64,000 nucleotides of DNA from Pseudomonas sp. PIC25 (lineage in GTDB: Bacteria > Pseudomonadota > Gammaproteobacteria > Pseudomonadales > Pseudomonadaceae), in the NCBI RefSeq assembly GCF_002286785.1, contig NZ_MUJY01000051.1:1-64000 (forward strand). Reading direction: 5' to 3'. The position numbers and the translations under genes are program-made. Positions 25,066 through 34,370 of this stretch are shown here, piece by piece (positions within the stretch are counted from its first letter, which is position 1; each line of letters opens with the position of its first letter). Below the pieces are notes generated by a model, which searched no databases, had not been told where the DNA came from, and was given only the letters and a program-made list of their open reading frames with translations.

Positions 25066-26193
25066 ATGAGCACATCGAGTCACCGGGGCAAGCGCCGAGC
25101 CTTGCAGAGCCTGCTGATGAAGCGCTTCTACATGGCGGCGGCGACGTACGGCCTGGGATTGCTGCTGAATTGGGTCGCGGTGTTCAGCGACCTCTACCAG
25201 GCGTCGGTGGCCGGTGCGCTGCTGACCACCGGGCTGGTCGTGCTCAGCCAACTGGCCTTCTTCCTGATCTTCCGCAGCGGGCGCAACCTGCGCCTGCGCG
25301 ATCCCAGCCTGACCGAGCCCCAGGTGCTGGTGGCGCTGGCCTGGCACACCTGGTTCCTTTCGCAAATGAGCGTCGGGCGCGGCACCTTGCTGGTGCTCTA
25401 CGTGTTGATCCTGCTATTCGGCGTCTTCCAGTTGCAGCCGAAAGTCTTCGTGCGCTGCGCCGCTGCGGCCTTCTTCGGATTCGCCGGGCTGAACCTGTGG
25501 GAAGCCTGGCGGATGACCCTGGACGATCCCGGCCTGGCGGTGCTGCAGCTCAGCGTGCTGTTCGTGGTGCTGGTCTGGCTCAGCCTGTTCGCCAGTTACG
25601 TGCACGCGCTGCGCCAGCGCATGCGGCAAAGGCGCTTTGCCTTGCAGGCGCATCAGGATACGCTGCGCGGCATGATGCGCCAGCTCGAAGACCTGGTTGC
25701 CACCGACGAGTTGACCGGGTTGTTCAATCGCCGCCATTTCCTCCGCCTCGCCGCCCGTGAACTGGGGCAGCTTGCCCACGGCCGCCAGCTCGGCCTGGCA
25801 CTGATCGACCTGGATTACTTCAAGCGGATCAACGACGTCCACGGCCATGCTGCTGGCGACCGCGTGCTGCAAACCTTTGCCGCGGTGGCGCGGGCCTGCC
25901 TGCGCGACGGCGACGTGCTGGCGCGTTATGGCGGCGAAGAGTTCGTCCTGCTGCTGCCGAACACCGATGCCGACCAGTGCACCGCCTGCTGCGAGCGCCT
26001 GCGCGAAGCCTTCAGCCAGGCCGAGCCGGTGGGTGTGCAGGTGGACAACCTCAGCCTATCGGTGGGCATGACCCTGCTGAACTGCGGCGACGATCTGGAC
26101 GAGGCCTTGCAGCGCGCCGACCAGGCGCTCTACCGGGCCAAGCGTGGCGGGCGCAACCGTTGCGACGCCACCTGGGAGGGCGTCGATGCCTGA
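25066..26193 (+). CDS. Membrane diguanylate cyclase (SadC-like)
   Basis: 375 aa. N-terminal 190 residues hold about five to six hydrophobic helices. The C-terminal GGDEF domain has the active motif RYGGEEFVLL and an inhibitory RxxD site (RDGD, five residues before GGEEF). It would make c-di-GMP, promoting attachment. Its position beside fumarase and the ferredoxin reductase gene matches sadC of P. aeruginosa; it is shorter than SadC, so orthology is probable, not proven. Its 3' end overlaps the reductase start by 8 bp. Confidence 0.86.
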   Translation: MSTSSHRGKRRALQSLLMKRFYMAAATYGLGLLLNWVAVFSDLYQASVAGALLTTGLVVLSQLAFFLIFRSGRNLRLRDPSLTEPQVLVALAWHTWFLSQMSVGRGTLLVLYVLILLFGVFQLQPKVFVRCAAAAFFGFAGLNLWEAWRMTLDDPGLAVLQLSVLFVVLVWLSLFASYVHALRQRMRQRRFALQAHQDTLRGMMRQLEDLVATDELTGLFNRRHFLRLAARELGQLAHGRQLGLALIDLDYFKRINDVHGHAAGDRVLQTFAAVARACLRDGDVLARYGGEEFVLLLPNTDADQCTACCERLREAFSQAEPVGVQVDNLSLSVGMTLLNCGDDLDEALQRADQALYRAKRGGRNRCDATWEGVDA

Positions 26194-27127
26194 GCTGTAC
26201 GCCGGCGGCCGCCACTGGGTCGTCGCCCCTGGCGCCAACCTGCTGGACGCCTTGCGTGACGGCGGGGTGGCCGTTCCCTACAGTTGCCGGGCCGGCAGTT
26301 GTCATGCCTGCCTGGTGCGTTGCCGGCGCGGCGAACCGAACGATGCCCAGCCCGATGCGCTCGACGCCGCGCGCCGCGAGAGCGGCTGGCGGCTGGCCTG
26401 TCAGTGCCGGGTAGTGGATGACCTCGAGGTGGAAGTCTTCGACCCGCTGCGCGACGGGCTTCCCGCCGACGTGGCGGAAGTCGGCTGGATGAGCCCGACC
26501 GTCCTGCGGTTGCGCGTGCATCCGCAGAAGCCGCTGGCCTACCGCGCCGGGCAGCATCTGGTGCTGTGGACGGCGACGGGAGTGGCTCGACCGTATTCCC
26601 TGGCCAGCCTGCCGGGCGAGGACCCTTGGCTCGAATTTCACTTGGACTGCCGTCAGCCCGGGGCCTTCAGCGATGCAGCCCGGGCCTTGCGTCCGGGCGA
26701 TGCGTTGCGTCTCGGCGAGCTGCGCGGCGGAGCTCTGCACTACGACCCCGACTGGCAGGAGCGGCCGCTCTGCCTGATGGCTGCCGGCACCGGTCTGGCG
26801 CCGCTCTGGGGTGTGCTGCGCGAGGCGCTGCGGCAGGATCACCGAGGCCCCATCCGCCTCATTCACCTCGCCCATGATGCCGCCGAGCATTACCTCGCCG
26901 AGCCCCTGGCGGCGCTGGCCCGGCAGCATCCTGCGGTGCAGGCGGAGCTGATCGTGCCGGCCGAGTTGCCGGCTGTTTTGGCCGGATTCCGCCTTGTTTC
27001 GCGGCAAACCGTCGCCTTACTCTGCGGCCATCCCGACCGTGTCGAGACCTTCGCCCGCCGCCTCTATCTCGCCGGCTTGCCGCGCAACCAGATGCTGGCC
27101 GACGTTTTTCTCCCGCGCGTCGGCTGA
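26186..27127 (+). CDS. Ferredoxin:NAD(P) oxidoreductase with N-terminal 2Fe-2S domain
   Basis: 313 aa. N-terminal plant-type ferredoxin domain with Cys ligands CRAGSCHAC (about 35-43) and a later LACQC (about 73-77), followed by the FAD domain (RPYSLAS) and NAD domain (CLMAAGTGLAP). Resembles CDP-6-deoxy-delta-3,4-glucoseen reductase (AscD/PhhP-like) electron donors. Start overlaps the diguanylate cyclase stop, so it is translationally coupled. Confidence 0.9.
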   Translation: MPELYAGGRHWVVAPGANLLDALRDGGVAVPYSCRAGSCHACLVRCRRGEPNDAQPDALDAARRESGWRLACQCRVVDDLEVEVFDPLRDGLPADVAEVGWMSPTVLRLRVHPQKPLAYRAGQHLVLWTATGVARPYSLASLPGEDPWLEFHLDCRQPGAFSDAARALRPGDALRLGELRGGALHYDPDWQERPLCLMAAGTGLAPLWGVLREALRQDHRGPIRLIHLAHDAAEHYLAEPLAALARQHPAVQAELIVPAELPAVLAGFRLVSRQTVALLCGHPDRVETFARRLYLAGLPRNQMLADVFLPRVG

Positions 27128-27148
27128 CTTCGCCGCCAGGGAATCGCC

Positions 27149-27922
27149 ATGACCGATCACATCCTCGTCGAGCGCGAGCAGGGGCTGCTGACCCTGCGTC
27201 TCAATCGCCCGGACAAGCTCAACGCACTGACCCGCGCCATGTACGGCCGCCTGGCCGATGCACTGACCGAGGCCGACCAGGATCCGACGGTGCGGGCGGT
27301 GCTGATCGCCGGCAGCGACACCTGCTTCACCAGCGGCAACGATGTGGAAGATTTCCTCAAGGCGCCGCCGAGCGGCCTGGACAGCCCGGTGTTCCATTTC
27401 ATGCGCGCGCTGTTCGAGCTGAGCAAACCGGTGGCGGCGGCGGTGGCCGGGCCGGCGGTGGGTATCGGCACCACGCTGTTGCTGCATTGCGACCTGGTCT
27501 ACGTGAGCCGGGATGCCCGTCTGAAGATGCCGTTCGTCAACCTCGGCCTGTGCCCCGAGTTCGGTTCCAGCCTGATCCTGCCGCGTCTGCTCGGTCAGGC
27601 ACGGGCGGCTGAATTGTTGCTGCTGGGCGAAGGGTTCAGCGGCGAACAGGCAGCGGCCTGGGGCATTGCCCTGGAAGCGTTGGACGACGGCCCTGCCACC
27701 CTGGCCAGGGCACGGGAGCGGGCCTTGCGCTTCCTCGAACTGCCACCGGCCGCGGTGGCCGACAGCAAGCGTCTGATGCGTGCGCCGGGGCGCGAGGAGC
27801 TGCGCCGGGTGATCACCGAAGAAGGCGAGCTGTTCGGCCAGCGCCTGCGTTCGCCGGAGGCGGTCGAGGCACTGAGCGCATTTTTGCAAAGGCGGAAGCC
27901 GGATTTCTCTCGCTTCGCTTGA
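27149..27922 (+). CDS. Enoyl-CoA hydratase/isomerase family protein
   Basis: 257 aa crotonase. The oxyanion-hole residues are in FTSGNDVEDF and AGPAVGIGTTLLLHCDLVY, and the second catalytic block is FVNLGLCPEFGSSLILPRLLG. Acts on acyl-CoA substrates in beta-oxidation or amino-acid breakdown. Exact substrate unknown. Downstream of the reductase by 21 bp in the same operon. Confidence 0.9.
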   Translation: MTDHILVEREQGLLTLRLNRPDKLNALTRAMYGRLADALTEADQDPTVRAVLIAGSDTCFTSGNDVEDFLKAPPSGLDSPVFHFMRALFELSKPVAAAVAGPAVGIGTTLLLHCDLVYVSRDARLKMPFVNLGLCPEFGSSLILPRLLGQARAAELLLLGEGFSGEQAAAWGIALEALDDGPATLARARERALRFLELPPAAVADSKRLMRAPGREELRRVITEEGELFGQRLRSPEAVEALSAFLQRRKPDFSRFA

Positions 27923-27941
27923 GAGCGGCTCCGGACACTGG

Positions 27942-28265
27942 TCAGCCGCAGGTAACCCGCTTGATCACCTGGGCGGCGTCGGTTTCCAGGTTGAGGCGCT
28001 GGGCGTTGTATTCCATGGTCACTGCGTCGTTCGGTCCCAGCACACGCGCGGTCTGGGCGCCGGCCTTGCGGCGGGCTTCTTCGAGGATCTCGAAACTGGC
28101 GGTCTTGCCGATCAGGCTCTGCACCGGCGCGGCGTCGCATCGGCCGCTGAAGTGATCGCCGGCCGGCTCTTCCGGTGCCTGGACGGGTTTATCCGTCGTA
28201 CTGCTGCAGCCGGCGAGAGTGGCGAAGACCAGGGCGCAGCCGATGATTAATTGTTTGGAATGCAT
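27942..28265 (-). CDS. I78-family peptidase-inhibitor lipoprotein
   Basis: 107 aa from the ATG at 28265. Lipobox LVFATLAGC (Cys about 20). The mature part has CDAAPVQSLIGKTAS, VLGPNDAVTMEYNAQRLNLETD and VTCG at the end, matching the Inhibitor_I78 (elastase/subtilisin inhibitor-like) fold. Probably protects the periplasm from serine proteases. Convergent with the enoyl-CoA hydratase gene. Confidence 0.85.
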   Translation of the reverse strand: MHSKQLIIGCALVFATLAGCSSTTDKPVQAPEEPAGDHFSGRCDAAPVQSLIGKTASFEILEEARRKAGAQTARVLGPNDAVTMEYNAQRLNLETDAAQVIKRVTCG

Positions 28266-28373
28266 GCTCTCTCCTTGGGTGTCGTGAAGCACAACCATAC
28301 CCGCCAGGGGCAGGCGTGTGCATCGGACTGTTCCGGCGAGGTGGTGTTCCCGGTGCGTATGTATCGGCGCTTG

Positions 28374-28571
28374 TCAGGCGGTGGTGTCGATGAAGTTGCC
28401 GAGATTCGGCGGATTGGCGCCGGAGGGCAGGGGTGGCAGGGCCTCGACCAGGGCTAGGGCGCTCAGGGCCTGGAGGTCCAGCGCCTTTTCCAGGACCTGC
28501 ACGGACGTTTCCATCGCGAGCTGCGCGGCGGTGGCGGCGGTGAAGGCGCTGGTGAGGCTGGAGATTTCCAT
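28374..28571 (-). CDS. YjfB-type putative motility protein
   Basis: 65 aa with Ala- and Leu-rich helices (LTSAFTAATAAQLAMETSVQVLEKALD) and a Pro/Asn-rich tail ending IDTTA, matching the short YjfB motility family (PF14070). Function only suggested by family. Stand-alone gene on the minus strand. Confidence 0.68.
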   Translation of the reverse strand: MEISSLTSAFTAATAAQLAMETSVQVLEKALDLQALSALALVEALPPLPSGANPPNLGNFIDTTA

Positions 28572-28980
28572 GCGGGTCCCTGGGCCGGAAGGGGAGCCTG
28601 CAGGTTAACCCGGATGCGTCCGGTGCGAAACCCATGGGGAGCGCCGGGGGACGGAAGGTCGTGGTGGCCCGATAGAAAAGCGCACCTGATCTGAGCGTTT
28701 TGGATCGCATGGCCGCTTTCAAAATCGGTAGGCGCTGAAGTCAGCCAGAAAGACATGACTACTTCAGGCCACCCCTAAGGCCGATCAGTTAATCCCCAAT
28801 CTTCCCAAAGGAAACTCTGAAAAAGCCCTGAATTTGCGAAGCAGCCGCTCTGTAACCCGCATGGTTGCTAGAGCGTATTTTTCAAGGACTGGCTTTTTCA
28901 GACCATCCCAAACAGCCGATCAGAAATGGAATGCCAGTCAGCTTAACTGGCTGGTATAGCCGCTTCGGCTCTTCTTTTTG
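28572..28980. other. Intergenic region at the edge of the AT-rich patch
   Basis: About 400 bases with no believable gene. GC content falls from left to right. It contains scattered sequence reminiscent of a decayed element end (ctctgaaaaagccctg) and a hairpin with a T-run at its right side. It marks the left junction of the low-GC GH43 patch. Confidence 0.5.
28958..28980 (+). terminator. Hairpin AGCCG-CTT-CGGCT followed by CTTCTTTTTG
   Basis: Five-pair stem and T-rich tail in plus-strand orientation, ending where the GH43 stop begins on the other strand. There is no plus-strand gene directly upstream, so it may be a remnant of a displaced gene. A second hairpin GCCAGT/ACTGGC lies at 28933-28951. 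Confidence 0.4.
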
Positions 28981-30429
28981 TCAGGGAACATATTTCAACT
29001 GGAACTGTTGGTTTATTCCGTTCAAATGGGTCCATTGGCGAATATCGCCGCCGTTCTCGGTGCTGAAGTTGAAAACATCGAGGGCCAAGTTGCTGTGCCG
29101 TGAAACGATATTGTAAAACCCGGCACCGACATCGATCAATTTCCATTGTTGATGAGTACCACCCGTCCAGGTGCCCTGGCGGATATCCGCTCCCGCCACT
29201 GTGCTTTGTTGTTCGACTTCAACGGCTTTGCCGCTATGGGAAGCTCGGATCGAGTAATAACCATTCCCCAGCGATTTGAGATCGAAATGCTGGTTGGCAC
29301 GATTGTCGTATGTCCACTGTATGATATCGGCATTATCTGCCTTGCTGCCTCCCTCCACATCCAAGACCTTTCCACTGAGCCGGGAAACGATTGCGACACG
29401 TCCCTCGATGCTCGTCATTACTGTGTTCGAACTCTTCTGTAAAGTGAAATTGCGTGTGAATTTAGGCCAGTCGTTAGTGAAGCTCATCTGGAGAAGATCA
29501 AGCCTTGGGATTCCTTTGTCGGTGGTGCCGTCATAGTAGTGAATGCTGACAAGGTGCTGGCCGTTATTATTGAAATAACCAAAATGGCCAGGTCCAATGT
29601 AACGGCCCTTTGTCTTCAATACGGTAGTGCCGCCACCATTATAAAGATCGACCCCGTTTTTATCGAGAAACGGGCCTGTCGGTTTGTCGGATTTTCCTGC
29701 CACGACGTAATAAGTGCTTTTCGTTCCTGCGCAGCAATCGCCAAGGTTGGCGAAGAGATAATAATAGCCGTTGATATATTGAATCTGGCCCGCCTCGAGT
29801 TCATGCCACTTACCATTATTCCCTGCGACAGGATAGCGGATATTATTCATCCTTTTGCCAGTGGTGGGGTCGATTTGTGCAACGAACAAGCCAGAATAGT
29901 GGGAGCCATATATCATCCAGACGTTATCGTTCGCGTCCTTGAATACGCCAGGGTCAATTGTATTCGTAGGGAGCTTATATGGGGAGTAAGGTTCGGTTTT
30001 CGATGATACGACCATTCCTAGGTCGCGCCACTTCGGAGTGTTCAGAGAATCAGAAACGGCAACGCCTATCGCTGATTCGAAGCTAGAATCCGTTGTGGCA
30101 AAGGCAGAATAGTAGAGATAGTACTTGCCATTCATCTTTACTACGTCTGGAGCCCAGAAGTGTCCTTTGAAGTTCTTGACATATTTATTTATCCAGTTCG
30201 GCCATGTGCCTTCTGGGAATGTCGGGCCGTTGAATTTCCAGTCGATTAGGTCTGTTGAGTAGCGACTATCTATTCCGTTGCTGGTACTGAAGGTCCAGTA
30301 AGTATTTTCTTCTTTTTGTATTGTGGCAGGATCGTGGATTTCTGTGATTCCAGTTAATTGAATGGCATGTATAGGCATGGCAACACATGCCAAAAGGCTG
30401 AAACAGAACCCAGTAAATGGTTTTTTCAT
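28981..30429 (-). CDS. Secreted GH43 arabinanase-like hydrolase with C-terminal ricin-type lectin domain
   Basis: 482 aa. Signal peptide 1-22 (..MPIHA). The catalytic five-bladed propeller has the expected acidic residues: Asp33 in HDPATI, the WAPDVV block (92-97), Asp159 in IDPGVF and Glu212 in HELEAGQ. Residues about 345-482 form a ricin-B trefoil with three repeats (SGKVLDVEGG, SGKAVEVEQQ, NLALDVFN). Likely cuts arabinan or related plant polysaccharide outside the cell. The gene is strikingly AT-rich (by eye about 45% GC) against neighbours near 65%, indicating recent transfer. Confidence 0.9.
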   Translation of the reverse strand: MKKPFTGFCFSLLACVAMPIHAIQLTGITEIHDPATIQKEENTYWTFSTSNGIDSRYSTDLIDWKFNGPTFPEGTWPNWINKYVKNFKGHFWAPDVVKMNGKYYLYYSAFATTDSSFESAIGVAVSDSLNTPKWRDLGMVVSSKTEPYSPYKLPTNTIDPGVFKDANDNVWMIYGSHYSGLFVAQIDPTTGKRMNNIRYPVAGNNGKWHELEAGQIQYINGYYYLFANLGDCCAGTKSTYYVVAGKSDKPTGPFLDKNGVDLYNGGGTTVLKTKGRYIGPGHFGYFNNNGQHLVSIHYYDGTTDKGIPRLDLLQMSFTNDWPKFTRNFTLQKSSNTVMTSIEGRVAIVSRLSGKVLDVEGGSKADNADIIQWTYDNRANQHFDLKSLGNGYYSIRASHSGKAVEVEQQSTVAGADIRQGTWTGGTHQQWKLIDVGAGFYNIVSRHSNLALDVFNFSTENGGDIRQWTHLNGINQQFQLKYVP

Positions 30430-30890
30430 GTAGATGTGCTTCCTGAAGGAAAGGCGAAAGGAGGAGTTGTTAGATTTCTTGGTAAACGATGTTGCTTCAG
30501 GGAAATCCAGTCACGCGGGCCGCCAAATTACCTGCGCAGGTGGAAGTATGGCAATTCTGTCTTGGTTTGTTATGCATCTCGATTCACAAAAAATCGACTG
30601 TATCTGGGCCTTTGGGACTTGGGCTTTTCTGCTTTATTTTAAGGATTTTCTTATTCTTCGTAGGGGATTGCTGGCTTGGTGTGGGAAGTTGCTGATACAT
30701 GGATATTTGGAAAGCTCCGAAGAAGAACTTCCCGATGCTGGTGAAATACGCAGATCCCATTGCCGAGTATCCCGATGAGGCAGATGACTTTCGCCGACCC
30801 TGAGTACTCCGGTAAACGCAAGCTTGCGAGCACGGTCTATCGTCTACGTATATAGTCGTCGCTTTCCGCCATCGAGGTACCGAGTCGCTT
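30430..30890. other. Low-GC intergenic region upstream of GH43 and of the MASE2 diguanylate cyclase
   Basis: About 460 bases with several short open frames but none with family signal or ribosome site. AT-rich on the left, returning to high GC near 30780. The palindrome CGCAAGCTTGCG is at 30817-30828, and a TATATA -10-like element is near 30849, likely serving the downstream cyclase. Confidence 0.5.
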
Positions 30891-31961
30891 ATGCAAAGGA
30901 ATGCCGGTCAGGGGCTTTCGTTCGCCAGACGTCTTTACGCGCCGCGCCTGTTCGGTCTGGGGGTCGGCTTCTTCTGCGTCGCCGCCGGGCTCTGGTACCT
31001 CGATAAACCGGCCTGGGTCTGGGCGCTGCTGGTTTTCAACGGCTATCTCTGGCCGCACTTGGCCTTTCAATTGGCGAAGCATTCCCAGACCCCCTACCGC
31101 GCGGAGCATCGCAACCTGCTGATCGACTCGGTATTCGGCGGGTTCTGGACCGGCGCGATGCAGTTCAACGCGCTGCCCAGCGTGACCATTCTCTCGATGA
31201 TGGCGATGAACAACGTCGCCGCCGGCGGGGCGCGTTTCTTCCTGGTTGGCAGCCTGGCGCAATTGGCGGGCGTGGCGATCGCCCTGCTGGTCTTCGGTCC
31301 GGCGTTTTCCCCGGAGACCCGTCTCGAACAGCTCTACGCCTGCCTGCCGATGCTAGTGCTCTATCCGCTGTCGCTGGGCCTGGTGTGCTACCGCCTGACC
31401 ATTCAGCTGGCCGACCACAAGCGCGCCCTGCGGGCGGTCAGCCGTACCGACAGCCTGACCAGCCTGTACAACCATGGCTATTGGAAAGACTTGCTCCAGG
31501 TCGAATTCCTCAAGTGTCGCGGCCACCATCAGCGTGCCACGGTGGCGCTGATCGACATCGATCATTTCAAGGCGATCAACGACACCCACGGGCACATCGT
31601 CGGCGACAGCGTGCTGCGCCTGCTCAGCGAGCGTCTGGTGCAGAACCTGCGTAGCGAGGACCTGGCCGGGCGCTACGGTGGCGACGAGTTCTGCGTGATC
31701 CTGCCGAACACCCCGCCGGTGCTGGCCAAGGAGATCATGGAGCGGCTGCGGGAAAGCCTGAGCGACGTGCGCACCGAGCTGGCACCCGAGCTGCGCATCA
31801 CCCTGAGTATCGGCCTCGCCGGCTACAGCCCTTACCAGCGGGATGCCTCCGACTGGCTCAAGGACGCCGACCAGGCGCTCTACGTCGCCAAGTCGTCCGG
31901 TCGCAACCAGGTGAGCATGGCCAACGATGCGCTGCATCATCCGCCGCCGGTCGAGGGCTGA
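30891..31961 (+). CDS. MASE2-GGDEF diguanylate cyclase (AdrA-type)
   Basis: 356 aa. N-terminal MASE2 sensor region with several membrane helices (RRLYAPRLFGLGVGFF and MMAMNNVAAGGARFFLVG are characteristic). GGDEF domain has the active RYGGDEFCVIL and an RSED inhibitory site five residues upstream. Produces c-di-GMP; the MASE2 ligand is unknown. Second diguanylate cyclase in the window. Confidence 0.9.
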   Translation: MQRNAGQGLSFARRLYAPRLFGLGVGFFCVAAGLWYLDKPAWVWALLVFNGYLWPHLAFQLAKHSQTPYRAEHRNLLIDSVFGGFWTGAMQFNALPSVTILSMMAMNNVAAGGARFFLVGSLAQLAGVAIALLVFGPAFSPETRLEQLYACLPMLVLYPLSLGLVCYRLTIQLADHKRALRAVSRTDSLTSLYNHGYWKDLLQVEFLKCRGHHQRATVALIDIDHFKAINDTHGHIVGDSVLRLLSERLVQNLRSEDLAGRYGGDEFCVILPNTPPVLAKEIMERLRESLSDVRTELAPELRITLSIGLAGYSPYQRDASDWLKDADQALYVAKSSGRNQVSMANDALHHPPPVEG

Positions 31962-31973
31962 CGCGCTCCGGAA

Positions 31974-32888
31974 TCAGGCGGAGCTGCGCAGCCGGGCGAG
32001 GTCGCGCAGCGGCGGTGCGCCGAACTGGCGGCTGTACTCGCGGCTGAACTGCGACGGGCTCTCGTAGCCCACCCGGTAGCCGGCCGCCGAGGCTTCCAAC
32101 CCTTCCGCCAGCATCAGCCGGCGGGCTTCCTGCAGGCGCAACTGCTTCTGGTATTGCAGCGGGCTCATGGCGGTGACTTCCTTGAAACGGTGGTGCAGCG
32201 TCGACGGGCTGAGATTGACCGTCCGCGCCAGTTCCTCGATACGCAATGGCTTGTGGTAGTAGCGGTTCAGCCACTCGATGGCGCGCGTCACCCGGTGCGT
32301 CTGGCTGTCGGCGATGGCGATCTCCACCAGGCGCTGGCCCTGGGGGCTGCGCAGCAGGCGGTAGAAGATTTCGCGCAGGGCCAGCGGCGCCAGCATGGGG
32401 ATGTCCTTCGGTGTGTCGAGCAGACGGATCAAACGCAGCACGGCATCCAGCAGCGGCGCATCGACACGCCCAAGATACAGGCCGCGACGATCCTGGGTGG
32501 TCAGGCCGAGCGGGCCGGCATCGGCGATCAAGCTGCCGATCTCCGCCGGGTCGATGGCCAGCTTGACACAGAGATAGGGCTGTTCCGGCGAAGCCTCGAT
32601 CACCGAGCCGGTCACCGGCAGGGTCACCGAGGCGACCAGGTAGTTCAGCGGGTCGTAGACATAGCGCTCGTCGTTCAGCATCACTTCCTTGCGACCCTGG
32701 GCAATGATGCACAGGCTGGGCTGGTAGACCCCCGGAGTGAAGGAGGTGGTCTTGTCGCCGCGGATCAGGTCGAGGGGGGCAATAGCGGTCTGATGAATGC
32801 CTTCGGCAGTGGTGAAGCGCGAGATCAGCGCCGCCAGTTCGTTCTGGCGCTGTTCGATATCGAGGGGAAGCGCGGCGGTATCCGGCAT
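31974..32888 (-). CDS. AraC-family regulator with AraC_N sensor domain
   Basis: 304 aa from the ATG at 32888. N-terminal cupin-like AraC_N domain (SFTPGVYQPSLCIIAQGRKEV), then two helix-turn-helix units: RIEELARTVNLSPSTLHHRFKE and SAAGYRVGYESPSQFSREYSRQFG. Divergent from a small monooxygenase gene, its probable target. A frame extending upstream to 33116 runs through the promoter region and is rejected. Confidence 0.9.
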   Translation of the reverse strand: MPDTAALPLDIEQRQNELAALISRFTTAEGIHQTAIAPLDLIRGDKTTSFTPGVYQPSLCIIAQGRKEVMLNDERYVYDPLNYLVASVTLPVTGSVIEASPEQPYLCVKLAIDPAEIGSLIADAGPLGLTTQDRRGLYLGRVDAPLLDAVLRLIRLLDTPKDIPMLAPLALREIFYRLLRSPQGQRLVEIAIADSQTHRVTRAIEWLNRYYHKPLRIEELARTVNLSPSTLHHRFKEVTAMSPLQYQKQLRLQEARRLMLAEGLEASAAGYRVGYESPSQFSREYSRQFGAPPLRDLARLRSSA

Positions 32889-33183
32889 GATGGGCCTCCT
32901 TGGACTTTTCACCAGCTTAGCGGGGCGCGATGAACAAATCTGCGGGCCTCCCCAATCCCGTGCAGGATCGTGCAAGCAATCGGCAGGAACGTGCAACGTC
33001 CGGCAGCCCGCGCATGACAGCCTTGTGACGGGCTTTCGCGGACTTTTTCCGCGCGCCGGCCGGCGCGACAGTTTTGGGCAAGAACCCGGCAGGAATCGGT
33101 TATCGACCCACGCCAATCAGCCCTTACTCTGGAAGAGTCTCGACCGCTGGTCGTTTCCTGCCGCTTTTTCAAGGAGCACCGCC

Positions 33184-33513
33184 ATGAGCGAAACGATGCC
33201 CGTCACCACTCTGGCTCTGGTTCGCGCCCGCGCCGGCCGCTCGGACGAACTCGGCTGCCGTCTCGGCGTGTTGATCGAGCCCGCCCTGAGCACGCCCGGC
33301 TGCCTGCGCTATGAACTGCAACGTGCGCCGGACGATCCCGATCTCTGGCGAATCCATGGCCTCTGGGCTTCGGAGGAGGCCATGACCACCTACCTCGACA
33401 TGCCTGTGGTGCAGGTATTCGCCGACATTCTCCACGACCGATCCGCCAGCCTGGTGGACCTGCACAGCTTCGCCGGCAGCCTCGCATCGCTGGAAGACTG
33501 GCGGGCGGCGTAG
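33184..33513 (+). CDS. Antibiotic biosynthesis monooxygenase (ABM) family protein
   Basis: 109 aa dimeric ferredoxin-like fold. TLALVRARAGRSDELGCRL and PGCLRYELQRAPDDPDLWRIHGLWAS are typical. Such proteins are quinol or heme oxygenases, or stress-linked enzymes without cofactor. Strong AAGGAG ribosome site. Likely controlled by the divergent AraC regulator. Confidence 0.88.
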   Translation: MSETMPVTTLALVRARAGRSDELGCRLGVLIEPALSTPGCLRYELQRAPDDPDLWRIHGLWASEEAMTTYLDMPVVQVFADILHDRSASLVDLHSFAGSLASLEDWRAA

Positions 33514-33573
33514 CATGTCAAAGCCATGGCAGTCGGGTAGGCTAGAGGCTTTCTCACTGCCAGGGATATCGAC

Positions 33574-34242
33574 ATGACCACCGAGACGGATGCCCAATCC
33601 CAGCCGGTCGAACCGCTCAACGCTATCGAAGTCCGCATCGTCGGCAGCCTGATCGAGAAGCAGGCCACCACTCCGGAAGCCTATCCGCTGACGCTCAACG
33701 CACTCCTGCTCGCCTGTAACCAGAAGACCAGTCGCGAGCCGGTGATGAACCTCACCGCCGGCCAAGTCGGCCAGAGCCTGCGCCGCCTGGAGGATCGCGG
33801 CCTGGTGCGGCTGGTGATGGGCAGCCGCGCCGACCGCTGGGAACACCGTGCGGAGAAGGGCCTGGAGCTGACCCCGGCGCAGGTGGTGCTGATCGGCCTG
33901 TTGTTCCTGCGCGGCCCGCAGACCCTCAACGAGCTGCTTACCCGCAGCAACCGGATGTTCGAGTTCGACGACCTGGACGATCTCCAGCACCCGTTGGAGC
34001 GTCTGATCGCCCGCGGCCTGGCCTGCAAGCTGCCGCGCCAGCCGGGGCAGCGCGAAGACCGCTACATGCACCTGCTGGGCGATCCGGCCGACCTCGAACA
34101 ACTGCTCGCCGCCCGCCAGGCCCAGGATGCCCGCCAAGGCAGCGGAGCAGGGCAGACGGATGAGCGAGTCGATGCGCTGGAAGCCCGCCTGGCCGAACTG
34201 GAGGAACGTCTGGCACGGTTGGAGCAACGGGTCGCCGACTGA
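33574..34242 (+). CDS. yceH: YceH family protein (DUF480)
   Basis: 222 aa. Contains [31 protein letters not shown] and [14 protein letters not shown], the tandem winged-helix DUF480 signature, and a C-terminal coiled coil ([19 protein letters not shown]). DNA-binding function presumed from fold; its role in the cell is unknown. Confidence 0.93.
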   Translation: MTTETDAQSQPVEPLNAIEVRIVGSLIEKQATTPEAYPLTLNALLLACNQKTSREPVMNLTAGQVGQSLRRLEDRGLVRLVMGSRADRWEHRAEKGLELTPAQVVLIGLLFLRGPQTLNELLTRSNRMFEFDDLDDLQHPLERLIARGLACKLPRQPGQREDRYMHLLGDPADLEQLLAARQAQDARQGSGAGQTDERVDALEARLAELEERLARLEQRVAD

Positions 34243-34370
34243 CGCGCTGGCCGTTCCGTCGCCCCGGGCTGAACCTCGTCGGGTCTTTGCGACTCAACAG
34301 TGCAAGTGCAGCGGACGGGGTGTGGCATGGTGAACGAGGCTTTTCTTCAGACCGTTCGCAGGGCGTGGCC

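Noticed and set aside
28750-28980. Insertion-sequence end near the GH43 gene
   Set aside because: Fragments resemble transposon termini, but no matched inverted repeats, target duplication or transposase frame could be found.
30434-30778. 114-aa plus-strand frame in the AT-rich region
   Set aside because: No ribosome site, no family resemblance and mixed composition; treated as intergenic.
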